Source: Halanaerobium saccharolyticum subsp. saccharolyticum DSM 6643 (GTDB lineage: Bacteria; Bacillota; Halanaerobiia; Halanaerobiales; Halanaerobiaceae). Taken from it: a stretch of 64,000 nucleotides of DNA. The notes under the pieces were generated by a model. It was not told the DNA's origin and ran no database searches. It worked only from the letters and a program-made list of their open reading frames with translations. Within the stretch, counting starts at the first letter, position 1. Every line of letters starts with the position of its first letter. Of the stretch, positions 1 through 8,493 are shown piece by piece. The position numbers were made by a program, and so were the translations under genes. The stretch spans positions 62,001 to 126,000 of the forward strand of contig NZ_CAUI01000015.1 of the NCBI RefSeq assembly GCF_000350165.1, in the 5' to 3' direction.

Positions 1-1402
1 AATTAATCTGCTGGCCCTAAATGATAAAAAGCCAGTAGTTATGGGACTTTTAGAGATTTTAGAACATTTTTTAGATTTCCGTAAAGAAGTTATCAGAAAT
101 CATACAAAATATAATTTAAATAAATCAGAAAATCGTTATCATATTTTAGAAGGTCTCAAAAGAGCAATTGATGAACTGGATATAGTAATTCAGGTTATAA
201 GAAATTCACAATCTAAACAAGAAGCTAGAGAAAAATTAATGGATGAGCTAAATATTTCAGAAAAACAGGCTCAGTCAATATTAGAAATGCAGCTGCAGCG
301 GCTGGTAGGAATGGAATTCGAAAAATTAGAGGCTGAACGAAAAGATTTAGAAGAAAAAATAAAATATTATAAAAATATCTTAAATAATGAAGAAGAACTA
401 AATTCAGTTCTCAGAGATGAGTTAAAAGATATTAAAAAACGTTTTTCAGATAAAAGAAGAACAGAAATTATTAGTGATGACAGTAAAGCCGAAATTACAA
501 AAGATGATCTAATTAAAGAAAAAAATGCTGTTTTATCACTTTCCTATCGTGGAATTATCAAAAGAAATGAGGAATATAAAAATTTACGTGAAGCTAAAAA
601 TGACTATTTAATTTCTACTGTTGAAGGTTCATCTTTAGATCAACTTCTCTTCTTTAGTAATCAGGGTGAAGTTTATAATTTACAGGTTCATGATATTGAT
701 GAGCATCACGGTCTAGCTACAGGGGATAACCTAAGTAAATATCTTCAGATACCTATTAAAGAAAATATAATTTCACTTAATATTTTAGCAAAAGAAGAAA
801 GTGACAGCAAAAATGAATATTATACTTTTGTCACAGAAAGCGGCTTAATTAAACGAAGTACTGCAGATGAATATAGAACTAATTATAGTCATATTAGAGC
901 TATTAAATTGGATAATGACCAGTTAATAAATGTTGAAAAAACTGATGCTGAACAGGATCTGTTTGTTGTTAGTAAAAATGGTTATATAATCCGTTTTAGT
1001 GGAAATAGCTTCTCTACTACTGGACGAAATACTCTTGGAAGTAAAGCAATTAATTTAAGTAAAAACGATAAAACAATTTATTTTAATACCTATTCACCAG
1101 ATGATTACTTAATTTCAATTTCTGAAGATGGTAGAGCAAATAAAATTAAACTCAGTAATTTTAAAGCTCAAAAAAGAAATGGTAAGGGGATTAGAATATT
1201 CTCAAATACAAATTATAAGTTAGCAGGCGCTGTTAAAGCTGCCAAAAATGATAAATTACTGATAGCTGCCAAAAATGGTGAGATTAATGAAATAAATGTT
1301 AATGATGTACCAGAGACATCTCCAGGAGGAAATATGTATAAAGTTACGCAAGAGCTTGAATTCGAAAAAATTGTAGCAGTAGAAAAAATAATTGAAGTTT
1401 AA
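1..1402 (+). CDS. parC: Type IIA topoisomerase subunit A, C-terminal part (ParC-like), cut by the window edge
   Basis: The reading frame is open from base 2, so the gene begins before the window; about 466 codons remain. What is left covers the end of the breakage-reunion domain (motif EILEHFLDFRKEVI), the coiled-coil tower (MQLQRLVGMEFEKLEAE) and a C-terminal beta-pinwheel with repeats of the form 'vt..G.ikr' (GIIKR, GLIKR, GYIIRF, GRANKI). The first blade has no GyrA box (QRRGGKG) where gyrase carries it. Only a degenerate QKRNGKG appears in a late blade. This favours topoisomerase IV subunit A, which decatenates and relaxes DNA, over gyrase A. The partner subunit gene is not in view. A strong hairpin terminator follows. 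The family is certain; ParC versus GyrA is an inference. Confidence 0.8.
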   Translation, partial: INLLALNDKKPVVMGLLEILEHFLDFRKEVIRNHTKYNLNKSENRYHILEGLKRAIDELDIVIQVIRNSQSKQEAREKLMDELNISEKQAQSILEMQLQRLVGMEFEKLEAERKDLEEKIKYYKNILNNEEELNSVLRDELKDIKKRFSDKRRTEIISDDSKAEITKDDLIKEKNAVLSLSYRGIIKRNEEYKNLREAKNDYLISTVEGSSLDQLLFFSNQGEVYNLQVHDIDEHHGLATGDNLSKYLQIPIKENIISLNILAKEESDSKNEYYTFVTESGLIKRSTADEYRTNYSHIRAIKLDNDQLINVEKTDAEQDLFVVSKNGYIIRFSGNSFSTTGRNTLGSKAINLSKNDKTIYFNTYSPDDYLISISEDGRANKIKLSNFKAQKRNGKGIRIFSNTNYKLAGAVKAAKNDKLLIAAKNGEINEINVNDVPETSPGGNMYKVTQELEFEKIVAVEKIIEV

Positions 1403-1420
1403 TAAATAAGCTAAAACAAG

Positions 1421-1466
1421 AAAACCCTTCCGAATAGTTATTAAAAACTAACCGGAAGGGTTTTTA
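1421..1466. terminator. Bidirectional rho-independent terminator
   Basis: An 11-bp stem (AAACCCTTCCG paired with CGGAAGGGTTT, 1422-1432 with 1453-1463) is flanked by A-rich and T-rich tracts. It sits between the convergent parC-like and SleB-type genes and can serve both strands. Confidence 0.9.
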
Positions 1467-1488
1467 TAATTATTTTAAACTATTTTTA

Positions 1489-2076
1489 TTATTTCAAAAA
1501 TACATGGTTACCAATTGTTACTACTTTGGTTCTGCCAGCGAAAAAATCCGGATTCCTTGATTTTACAGGATTATAAAAATAAAGACTACCCTGACTAGGA
1601 TCCATACCGCTAACGGCATCATAAGCAGCTTTAAAAGCATCATTATTTGGCGAAAGATTTATCATTCCATTTTCTACAGGTGTAAACTGTCCTGATTGGA
1701 ATACAACCCCTTTAATAGAATTAGGAAAAGAGGGATGATAGACTCTATTAATTATAACAGCCCCTACAGCAACTTTGCCCTCATAACTCTCTCCTCTTGC
1801 CTCTGCATTAATTATACTGGCCAATATTTCCATTTCCTCAGCATTAAAGTTTTTGTAATTATAAAAATTATCGGGTGCAGCTTCTTGATTTTTGTCACTT
1901 CCACTACCCAGAACTACCATTAAAAACATTAAGCCCAGACCAGTATAAATATCTTCTTTCTCAATTGAAGCAGCTTTTACTTCAGGCGCTGGCACCAGAA
2001 ATGGTATAAATACTGTATTTAATAATATAATCATAGTCAAAATAACTATAACTTTTTTAAAGTGAATCTTATCCAT
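1489..2076 (-). CDS. Exported SleB/CwlJ-type cell wall hydrolase
   Basis: The protein has an N-terminal hydrophobic export segment (IVILTMIILLNTVFIPFLV) and a C-terminal Hydrolase_2 (SleB-like) domain. Recognisable parts are the NAEARGESYEGKVAVGAVIINRV core with its likely catalytic Glu, SGQFTPV, and LYFYNP near the end. The family cleaves peptidoglycan glycan strands in spores or vegetative walls. The start is set at the second ATG (2076), which is 7 nt after AGGAG; the ATG at 2082 is too close to that site. A paralogue with LysM domains lies at 58325-59257. The gene is last in the minus-strand envelope block and ends at the bidirectional terminator. Whether it acts in sporulation or in general wall turnover cannot be decided. 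Confidence 0.88.
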   Translation of the reverse strand: MDKIHFKKVIVILTMIILLNTVFIPFLVPAPEVKAASIEKEDIYTGLGLMFLMVVLGSGSDKNQEAAPDNFYNYKNFNAEEMEILASIINAEARGESYEGKVAVGAVIINRVYHPSFPNSIKGVVFQSGQFTPVENGMINLSPNNDAFKAAYDAVSGMDPSQGSLYFYNPVKSRNPDFFAGRTKVVTIGNHVFLK

Positions 2077-2092
2077 AACCATTCTCCTTAAT

Positions 2093-2128
2093 CTTATTTA
2101 ATTCTTTATTTAATTCTTTATTTAATCC
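2093..2128. repeat. Three tandem copies of a 12-bp AT-rich unit
   Basis: The unit TTTATTTAATTC (first and last copies each differ slightly) repeats three times in the short gap between the SLH-protein stop and the SleB-type start. No function is evident; it may simply be slippage-prone leader DNA. Confidence 0.7.
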
Positions 2129-2149
2129 TTTAAAGATAATAATTTTACC

Positions 2150-2875
2150 TTAAAGTAATAGTGCCAGTAATGCAAGGCCACCAATTATATAACCAGTTCT
2201 AAGGGAATCTCCACCTTCGTCCTCTTCGGCTGTTTTTTCACCTTCTAAAACTTCTATTCTATTTTCTAATTCTTGTATTCTAGTCATGTTTACACTCTGA
2301 TTATCTTCAAGTTCCTGTAATTTTTGTCCAGAAACTCCTTCTTCCTTCAATGCTGCTAATTCATCTTCTAAAGCAGCAATTTGGCTATCTATTTGATTAA
2401 CACTTTCTTCTAGAGTTGATACTTTTTGAACATCTTCATTCATTTCTGCAATTTCTACATTAAGATTTGCAATGTCTTCATTTTGAATTTGATTAGTATC
2501 TTCTAAATTATTTAATCTTTCCTCAAAATCTTTCTGTCTTTGAGCAACTGTAACAAGTTCATCTCTAAATTCTAATGACAGCTCACGAATAACATCTACA
2601 TCTTCTTCACTTAAGTTTTGTGAACTTGTGCTACCAACTGTATTTTCTAAAACATTTGCAATTATTTCTGCCATTTCATATCTTGTCAATGGCTCTTCAC
2701 CATTAAAATCTTCTCCGGAATACAAGCTTAAATATCCCCTCTGAGCTAAGGTTTGAACACTGTCATAAGCCCAGTGATCACGTGGAACATCGTCAAATTG
2801 CTGTGCAAATGCACCCACACTAAAAATTAAAATTAATAACACTGTTAAAGAAATTACTTTTTTGTAGTTAAACAT
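2150..2875 (-). CDS. Exported SLH-domain / coiled-coil protein with C-terminal membrane anchor
   Basis: This 241-residue protein has a signal peptide (cleavage likely after AFA, residue 24), one SLH domain (about 26-80: FDDVPRDHWAYDSVQTLAQRG, then LTRYEMAEIIANVL), a coiled coil rich in Glu, Asn and Leu (about 95-215), and a C-terminal hydrophobic helix (TGYIIGGLALLALLL) running to the last residue. SLH domains bind secondary cell-wall polymer or peptidoglycan. The layout matches spacer proteins of other diderms, such as Thermotoga Omp-alpha, that tether the outer membrane to peptidoglycan. ATG directly follows the TAG of the upstream cohesin-like gene, with GGAGG 8 nt before the start inside that gene, so the two are probably translationally coupled. 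The tether role is inferred. Confidence 0.85.
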   Translation of the reverse strand: MFNYKKVISLTVLLILIFSVGAFAQQFDDVPRDHWAYDSVQTLAQRGYLSLYSGEDFNGEEPLTRYEMAEIIANVLENTVGSTSSQNLSEEDVDVIRELSLEFRDELVTVAQRQKDFEERLNNLEDTNQIQNEDIANLNVEIAEMNEDVQKVSTLEESVNQIDSQIAALEDELAALKEEGVSGQKLQELEDNQSVNMTRIQELENRIEVLEGEKTAEEDEGGDSLRTGYIIGGLALLALLL

Positions 2876-4870
2876 CTAATTTTCCTCCTCTAAAATATTT
2901 CTAAGTTCAATTTCAAATGGAGATCCAGCTCCATTGACTGCTTCTAAATCTTTAATATTAATACTCCCAGGACTATCCTTTTTAAGCTTAAAATGAATAG
3001 TTGCAATAACGCCATTAGCTTTGTTAAAAGGAAACTCCTGATTAAAAATAATTTTTCCTGGTTCAGACTTATCTGGTCTATTAAATGGTAATAAGTTATT
3101 ATCTCCTACGAAAAAATCACCTCTTGAAATATGAGTTAACAATAAATTATCATTATCATAGTTCAGTTCAAAAGCGATTTTTTCAGCTTCTGCTATATTT
3201 GCAGCTATAATATCAACTGCATAATAGTCTTCATCTCGCTGTCCTTCAGTTGCTTTAAGGAGAATCAAAGGCCTTAATTGCGGTAAGTTTATTTCTTCAA
3301 CTATAGTTTTTTGATAGTTGTTTATACCAGTAACTTTTAAGGCAAAAGGTAAAGTTCCATCCACTCTTAAAGCTTCGATTGCCCAGTTAATATTAATATT
3401 TTCTCCATCTCTTAACATGCCAAGATGTTTTTTGCTTTTTTCACTGCTGGCTGCAACTAAACCAGGGGGTAAAATCAATTCTGCCTGGACACCATATAAC
3501 GATGTTTCTCCAGAATTATTAATCTCAGCCTGTATCCTAAATGGATTAGGTTCTAATCTACCATCAACTGATTGAACATCTTCCATTAAAGTAATATTAG
3601 CATTTAATTCTGGTGGACCTAAAAATTTAACTCTTCGTTCAACTTCATTTGAATCGGTATTATCTGCATCTACTATTACTCGATAAGTCATAGCTTCTGG
3701 AATATTATCTCTATTTTTAGCACTAACATTCCAGGTTATTTGCTCTATATCTCCTGATGCCATATCACCAAGTTTTCTATTTGCTTGATCTGCCCGAAAG
3801 TTATCAGGAAGTTCAATATTTAAAGAAACATTACGAGCATTAATTTCTGATGTGTTTTCTAAATATGCAACTACAGGAAAACTCTGATTATTATCATCTA
3901 AAGTAACTTCTGCAGGTGAAGTTACACCTAAAGATAAAATACCGGGAACAATTGTAATTCCACCAAGCCCATATTTAGTAATATATGTTTTGCTTTCACC
4001 TGGTTCAATGATTTCTGGAACCCAGTACATAGCTACTGCGCTATCAATCTCGTATTCACCTTTACGAATGAATTCCTGCCCAGGATTAAAATCAAAATCC
4101 CAGACTCCATCTGCTAAGCTTCCCCAATCAGAAAAATAAACTCTATCTGGAGTACTGACATCAGGTCCAATAAATGAACCCTGAGAAGTTACCTGTGGAT
4201 TAGATACACTATCAAAGGCCTGCCAAAAATCATCAAGCTGTTTATCATAATATAATTTATCAGCTGCTATTGTATCTTCACCCAATCTAAATGGGGCTCC
4301 ATCATTTTCTCCTAACATTGTATCAAGCATTATTCTTAAACCAATTTTTTCCTGTTCATCACCTTCATTGATAATTCTATATTGAATTTGAACACTATCT
4401 GCAAGTCCAGTGGTTGAACTTTTTACTATTTTTAAAATTTGCTCAACAACAACATCATCAAAACGAGTTTTAGTTACTAATTGATTATCTTCAACAGTTG
4501 GTTCCTGAATAACTTCTCCATATTTTGCTTTATCTCCTGCACGTCTTTCAGTTGAACCTCCAAAAACATATTTTTGGTTATTAATCCAAAGTGATGTATA
4601 GGAAGTCCAGGGATTTGGTCTTCCATAAACTAAAGGTTTATTATCGTCATTTTCTCGGGCAGGAGCACCTCCAGTAGTTTCTACAGCAAATCTACCCTGT
4701 GAGTTCTCATTTTGATTAACCACAATCACTATATATTCATTCCCAAAACGAAGATTATTATGCTCATCTTCATTTTGAAAAAAATTATCCTGTGCTGCTG
4801 CATTAAAGCTTAAACTGAAAATTAACAGCAGAGTAATTAAAGTTATACTTTTATATTTATCCATTAACAA
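2876..4870 (-). CDS. Exported multidomain protein with Ig-like repeats and C-terminal cohesin-like domain
   Basis: The protein has a signal peptide (SITLITLLLIFSLSFNAAAQ), then a beta-rich N-terminal region of no recognised family (about 40-310). Two NEW3/DUF11-like Ig modules follow (about 310-415 and 420-530), marked by phrases such as 'lenTseinArNVslnieLP' and 'inNSGetslYgVqaeLiLP'. The C-terminal module (about 533-658) resembles a cohesin: it has 'FELNYDNDNLLLTH', then a 'GVIATIHFKLKKDSPGSI' strand. Translation probably starts at TTG 4870, abutting the TAA of tonB, because GGAGG lies 7 nt upstream; the ATG at 4864 is 13 nt away. It lies between tonB and the SLH protein in one transcription unit. 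It is probably periplasmic or outer-membrane associated. Function unknown. Confidence 0.7.
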   Translation of the reverse strand: MLMDKYKSITLITLLLIFSLSFNAAAQDNFFQNEDEHNNLRFGNEYIVIVVNQNENSQGRFAVETTGGAPARENDDNKPLVYGRPNPWTSYTSLWINNQKYVFGGSTERRAGDKAKYGEVIQEPTVEDNQLVTKTRFDDVVVEQILKIVKSSTTGLADSVQIQYRIINEGDEQEKIGLRIMLDTMLGENDGAPFRLGEDTIAADKLYYDKQLDDFWQAFDSVSNPQVTSQGSFIGPDVSTPDRVYFSDWGSLADGVWDFDFNPGQEFIRKGEYEIDSAVAMYWVPEIIEPGESKTYITKYGLGGITIVPGILSLGVTSPAEVTLDDNNQSFPVVAYLENTSEINARNVSLNIELPDNFRADQANRKLGDMASGDIEQITWNVSAKNRDNIPEAMTYRVIVDADNTDSNEVERRVKFLGPPELNANITLMEDVQSVDGRLEPNPFRIQAEINNSGETSLYGVQAELILPPGLVAASSEKSKKHLGMLRDGENININWAIEALRVDGTLPFALKVTGINNYQKTIVEEINLPQLRPLILLKATEGQRDEDYYAVDIIAANIAEAEKIAFELNYDNDNLLLTHISRGDFFVGDNNLLPFNRPDKSEPGKIIFNQEFPFNKANGVIATIHFKLKKDSPGSINIKDLEAVNGAGSPFEIELRNILEEEN

Positions 4871-5953
4871 TTACTCACCTCCAGAAATAAAATCAACTTG
4901 GCCTATATCTACTTCTACCTGACTGTTATCTGATTGATCTATATAATATCTTACTGAAACAGGAATTCTATATGCCTGCTGATATTCTTTAAACTCCCAG
5001 CCGTGTTCTAAGGTTAATTGGGCAACTCTATCCATAGAATCATAACCTGAAGACTCGATAATATCAATATTATTGACATTGCCTCCTGGTGAAATTTCGA
5101 CCATTAGACTAACTGTTCCTTCAGAACGACTACCGACTAGATCCTTAGGAAATGTTGGCGGCTCTATTAAACCAATTAAGTCACCTGAAGTCGGTGGTGG
5201 AGGTGGGGGTGGAGCAGTTTCCTCCTGAGTTGTATTATTATTTTCAACATTATCTTCTGATTCTATTGTTTCAGTATTATCGTTATCAACTTCTGTATTT
5301 TCTTCTGCAGCATCAGTTTCCTCATCTGCAGCTGAATCTACATTTTCTTCAACAACTTCATTTTGAGAAGATTCTTCTTCCTGAACTACCTCAACTTCAC
5401 TTTCACTATCCTCACTAGCCATAATTTCTTCCTCAGTTTCTTCAGCTTCTGGTTCTGGCTCTGGTTCAGCTTCTGGCTCTGGTTCAGCTTCCTGCACAAC
5501 TTCTGCTTCGGGTTCTGTTTCTTCAGCTGGCTCAGTGTTAGGCTCTGGTTCTGTTTCAGCTTCTTCTACAGGCTCTTCTTGAATTTCTGGTTCTGGTTCA
5601 GGCTCTGGTTCAGGCTCAGGTATTTCTTCCTCTGTAATTTCAGAAACCTGTTCCTCTTCTGGTTCATTTTGTTCTGGTTCAGGCTCTGGTTCCTCAATTT
5701 CTTCTTCTATTTCCTGCGGTTCTTCGGCTGCTGGATCCTCAGTTAATTCTGTATCCTCCTCTGCAGTTTCTTCTTCTATGGGTGCGGGTTGATAGTCAAC
5801 CAGCTGTACATAACCATAATCATTTAAATCGCTATCACTTTGAGCACTACCATGCAGAAATCCTATAGGAAGAAAATAAAGAATTAAAAGGTGTAAAATT
5901 ATTGATATACTTACATAAAGTAGTAATTTTCTGTTATCATTATTGTTAGGCAT
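4871..5953 (-). CDS. tonB: TonB-like energy transducer with acidic Pro/Glu linker
   Basis: Residues 9-33 form an N-terminal transmembrane helix (LLLYVSISIILHLLILYFL) containing the His expected in TonB-like signal anchors. A very long linker (about 45-255) follows, dominated by Glu-Pro dipeptides, then APPPPPPP, and a C-terminal TonB fold (about 265-345: PPTFPKDLVGSRSEGTVSLM, then 'IIESSGYDSMDRVAQLTLEHG' with VRYYI). TonB spans the periplasm and transmits ExbB/ExbD proton-motive energy to outer-membrane transporters. Its position straight after exbB-exbD supports the call. Unlike enterobacterial TonB, the linker shows no Lys-Pro block. No TonB-dependent receptor gene lies in the window, so the substrate is unknown. 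Confidence 0.85.
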   Translation of the reverse strand: MPNNNDNRKLLLYVSISIILHLLILYFLPIGFLHGSAQSDSDLNDYGYVQLVDYQPAPIEEETAEEDTELTEDPAAEEPQEIEEEIEEPEPEPEQNEPEEEQVSEITEEEIPEPEPEPEPEPEIQEEPVEEAETEPEPNTEPAEETEPEAEVVQEAEPEPEAEPEPEPEAEETEEEIMASEDSESEVEVVQEEESSQNEVVEENVDSAADEETDAAEENTEVDNDNTETIESEDNVENNNTTQEETAPPPPPPPTSGDLIGLIEPPTFPKDLVGSRSEGTVSLMVEISPGGNVNNIDIIESSGYDSMDRVAQLTLEHGWEFKEYQQAYRIPVSVRYYIDQSDNSQVEVDIGQVDFISGGE

Positions 5954-5968
5954 AAATTCACCATCCTA

Positions 5969-6373
5969 TTAACTATCTTCTTTATCTGCCGCTAATGCTA
6001 ATCTAGTTATGCCGACATTTCGCATCCCATCCATTAGTGAAACCACATTTTCATAACGGGTATTTTTATCAGCACTAATTACGATTGTTAAATTATTATT
6101 TTCATTATTTGCAAGTTCTGCCTCAGAAATTATTTGGTTTAATGCTAAAGATTGGTCTTCATAATAATAATTACCTTCTGAATCAATCTGAACAATAAAA
6201 TTTTGTGTATTCTGCTCTGTAGCAGTTACAGCTTTTGGAAGCTGCATTTCGATACCTTCCGGGGTAGTTCTAAATGTAGTAAAAAGCATGAAAAATACTA
6301 AAAGAAAAAATATAACATCAATCATTGGGATTATATTAATTGAACTTTTTTTCTTAAGAGTAGTTTTGAACAT
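5969..6373 (-). CDS. exbD: ExbD/TolR-type biopolymer transport protein
   Basis: The protein has a single transmembrane helix near the N-terminus (IPMIDVIFFLLVFFMLFTT) containing the conserved proton-path Asp, then a periplasmic ExbD/TolR domain. It forms the proton channel with ExbB that powers TonB. The start is placed at ATG 6373, preceded by GAGGTG at 6-nt spacing; the longer reading frame would begin inside that site. It overlaps the end of exbB by 20 nt, as expected for a coupled operon. Confidence 0.93.
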   Translation of the reverse strand: MFKTTLKKKSSINIIPMIDVIFFLLVFFMLFTTFRTTPEGIEMQLPKAVTATEQNTQNFIVQIDSEGNYYYEDQSLALNQIISEAELANNENNNLTIVISADKNTRYENVVSLMDGMRNVGITRLALAADKEDS

Positions 6374-7004
6374 CACTTTCACCTCTATTACTGCTTACCA
6401 CATCAACAATTTCTACCATATTTAAATTCATTTGATGAGCTCTTCTTTCAACTTTATGTGCAAAATAAGAGTAGAATATAGCAGTTGGAATAGCAATTAT
6501 TAAACCAAGGGCAGTACTAATTAATGCTGCTGCGATACCAGAACTAATCTGAGCTGGATTTGCAGCTCCAGCAGCTGTACCAAGTATATTAAAACTACTG
6601 ATAATTCCAATCACTGTTCCCAAAAGACCAAGTAAGGGTGAAATCATTGCGATAACATCTAAAATTGGTAAATGTCTTTCCATTTTCTTGATTTCATCTT
6701 CACCAACAGCCTGTAAAACTTCTCTTAAACGCGATGGGTTTTCACTATTATGAGCTAAAGCAGCTGACAATAGTTTAGCATTTGTTCCTTTTTTACCTTT
6801 TAACTCATTTAAAGCACTTAAAATATCGCCTTCTTCAACTAAAATTTCTATTCTTTTTATCAACCTTACATTGTTATCATTGTTTTTGTAAAAGAAAATT
6901 GTTTTTTCAATTATTACTGCTAGACTAAATACTGATGCAATTAAAAGTGGTATAGTCATCGGTCCACCAAGTGTAAATAAATTTAATATACGATTAAAAT
7001 CCAA
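6354..7004 (-). CDS. exbB: ExbB/TolQ/MotA-family proton channel subunit
   Basis: Three membrane spans are visible: MTIPLLIASVFSLAVIIEKT, then ILDVIAMISPLLGLLGTVIG, then SSGIAAALISTALGLIIAIP with the Thr/Ser-rich channel face. This is the MotA_TolQ_ExbB domain. ExbB anchors and drives ExbD and TonB in the cytoplasmic membrane. TTG at 7004 is the likely start, 8 nt after GGAG; the upstream GTG lies within that site. It is the first gene of the exbB-exbD-tonB unit, about 90 nt downstream of the histidine kinase gene. Confidence 0.93.
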   Translation of the reverse strand: MDFNRILNLFTLGGPMTIPLLIASVFSLAVIIEKTIFFYKNNDNNVRLIKRIEILVEEGDILSALNELKGKKGTNAKLLSAALAHNSENPSRLREVLQAVGEDEIKKMERHLPILDVIAMISPLLGLLGTVIGIISSFNILGTAAGAANPAQISSGIAAALISTALGLIIAIPTAIFYSYFAHKVERRAHQMNLNMVEIVDVVSSNRGESDVQNYS

Positions 7005-7095
7005 TCCAATCACTCCTCTTAAATCAATAATATAATAATTAATTCTGCACTAATTTCTAAATTCAATATCAATATTAATAATCCTTTAATATAAG

Positions 7096-8493
7096 CTATA
7101 TTTGTGGAAAAATCAGTTCAAATACAGTTCCGTTTTCTCCACTCTTAACCTTAATTTCGCCTTGATGAGCATCCATTAATTCTTTAACTACTGCTAAACC
7201 AATACCAGTACCTTGATTTTTAGAATTTCTAGATTTGTCAGCACGATAAAATCTTTCAAAAATATAAGGCAGATCTTCCTTGCTAATACCTACTCCACTA
7301 TCTTTAATATGAATAATTAAATTATCCTGTTTTTTAAAATTTCTAATTTCGATATTTCCATTAGCTGTATTATACTTTATTGCATTTTCAATAATATTAT
7401 TGAAAATTTGAAACAGACTATCTTTATCACCTTTAACATAAACTTTTGGCTCAAGTTCTAATTTTAAATCAATATTTTTTTTATTTATATAATTTTGCTG
7501 CTGCTTAATTATTTTTTTGATAATTGGTGTTAAATTTAATTTTTCTTCCTTTAAATTAAATATTTTATTTTGAGCATTAGCAAACTCATTTAATTTTTCA
7601 ATTAGAATAGCCATTCTCTGACTTTCTTCCTGCATTTCTTTGATAGTTTCTTGATCAACCTTCATTTTGCCATCTTCTATCGCTTCTAAATATCCTTTGA
7701 TCGTTGTCAAAGGTGTTCTTAATTCATGAGCTAAATCTGAAGTGGATTCTTTTCTAATCTTCTCTAACTTAAGCAGCTTTCTACTCATTAAGTTAAAAGC
7801 ATCGATTAACTCTGTTAATTCGTCATCTCCTTTACTCTTAATATTCTGCTGATAATTACCTTGTGCTACATCTAGAGCTGCATTTTTAATTTCGATTATG
7901 GGGCTGGTAATTTTTTTAGATATAATAAAGGAAAGTATTATTATTAAAAAAGTAACAAGCAAAGCACTTAAAACAATTGCTCGATAAATATTATTTTTAA
8001 AATAACTATATAGTTCTGAATCAATCTGATTTTCGCTAGTAAGCTGCTTCCAGTGTAAGCTCAGTATCTTTTCTCCGTTAGCAAAAATTTCTGTAACTTT
8101 ATTTTGACCTGGAAAATCACTCGGAAGCTGTCTCATCATATTCATATGATTCATTCCATTATTATGCATTCCCATTCGTCTCATCATATTAGCCATTTGA
8201 TTATTTTGAGCAGGAAAATATATGAATTCTCCACTACTATCCTCAACCCAAATCGGAATTCTATTGGTACGGCTAAAATTTTCAATCAAAGATCTAATAC
8301 TACTGAAGTCATTTTTCTCATAATTTTCACTAATCATCTCAGCAAGTTCACTAATATTTTCTTCACGCTGTAAATTGATAAAATTATCAAATCTTTCTCC
8401 TATCGAAAAATTTATGAAAACACCAACTAACAGTAAAGAAAAAATAACCAGAATTAAAAATATAATAAATAACTTTTTCCCAAGTTTAGACAT
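7096..8493 (-). CDS. Membrane sensor histidine kinase with Met-rich sensor loop
   Basis: Transmembrane helix 1 spans residues 8-30 and helix 2 spans 172-192. They enclose an extracytoplasmic sensor in which residues 100-120 hold nine Met and two His (QMANMM, MGMHNNGMNHMNMM). Next come HAMP (about 193-245), HisKA with phospho-acceptor His256 in SDLAHELRTPLTT, and a HATPase domain with N box (NIIENAIKYN), DSGVGI and GTGIGLAVV. Such a Met/His cluster suggests soft-metal (copper or silver) sensing, as in CusS-like kinases. No metal-export gene is nearby, so this is inference. Its ATG overlaps the TAA of the response regulator by 1 nt (TAATG), a sign of translational coupling. Confidence 0.93.
   Translation of the reverse strand: MSKLGKKLFIIFLILVIFSLLLVGVFINFSIGERFDNFINLQREENISELAEMISENYEKNDFSSIRSLIENFSRTNRIPIWVEDSSGEFIYFPAQNNQMANMMRRMGMHNNGMNHMNMMRQLPSDFPGQNKVTEIFANGEKILSLHWKQLTSENQIDSELYSYFKNNIYRAIVLSALLVTFLIIILSFIISKKITSPIIEIKNAALDVAQGNYQQNIKSKGDDELTELIDAFNLMSRKLLKLEKIRKESTSDLAHELRTPLTTIKGYLEAIEDGKMKVDQETIKEMQEESQRMAILIEKLNEFANAQNKIFNLKEEKLNLTPIIKKIIKQQQNYINKKNIDLKLELEPKVYVKGDKDSLFQIFNNIIENAIKYNTANGNIEIRNFKKQDNLIIHIKDSGVGISKEDLPYIFERFYRADKSRNSKNQGTGIGLAVVKELMDAHQGEIKVKSGENGTVFELIFPQI

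Noticed and set aside
5152-5746. Plus-strand frames rich in Phe/Leu/Trp opposite tonB
   Set aside because: They are the complement of the Glu-Pro repeat codons, a low-complexity shadow, without SD sites.
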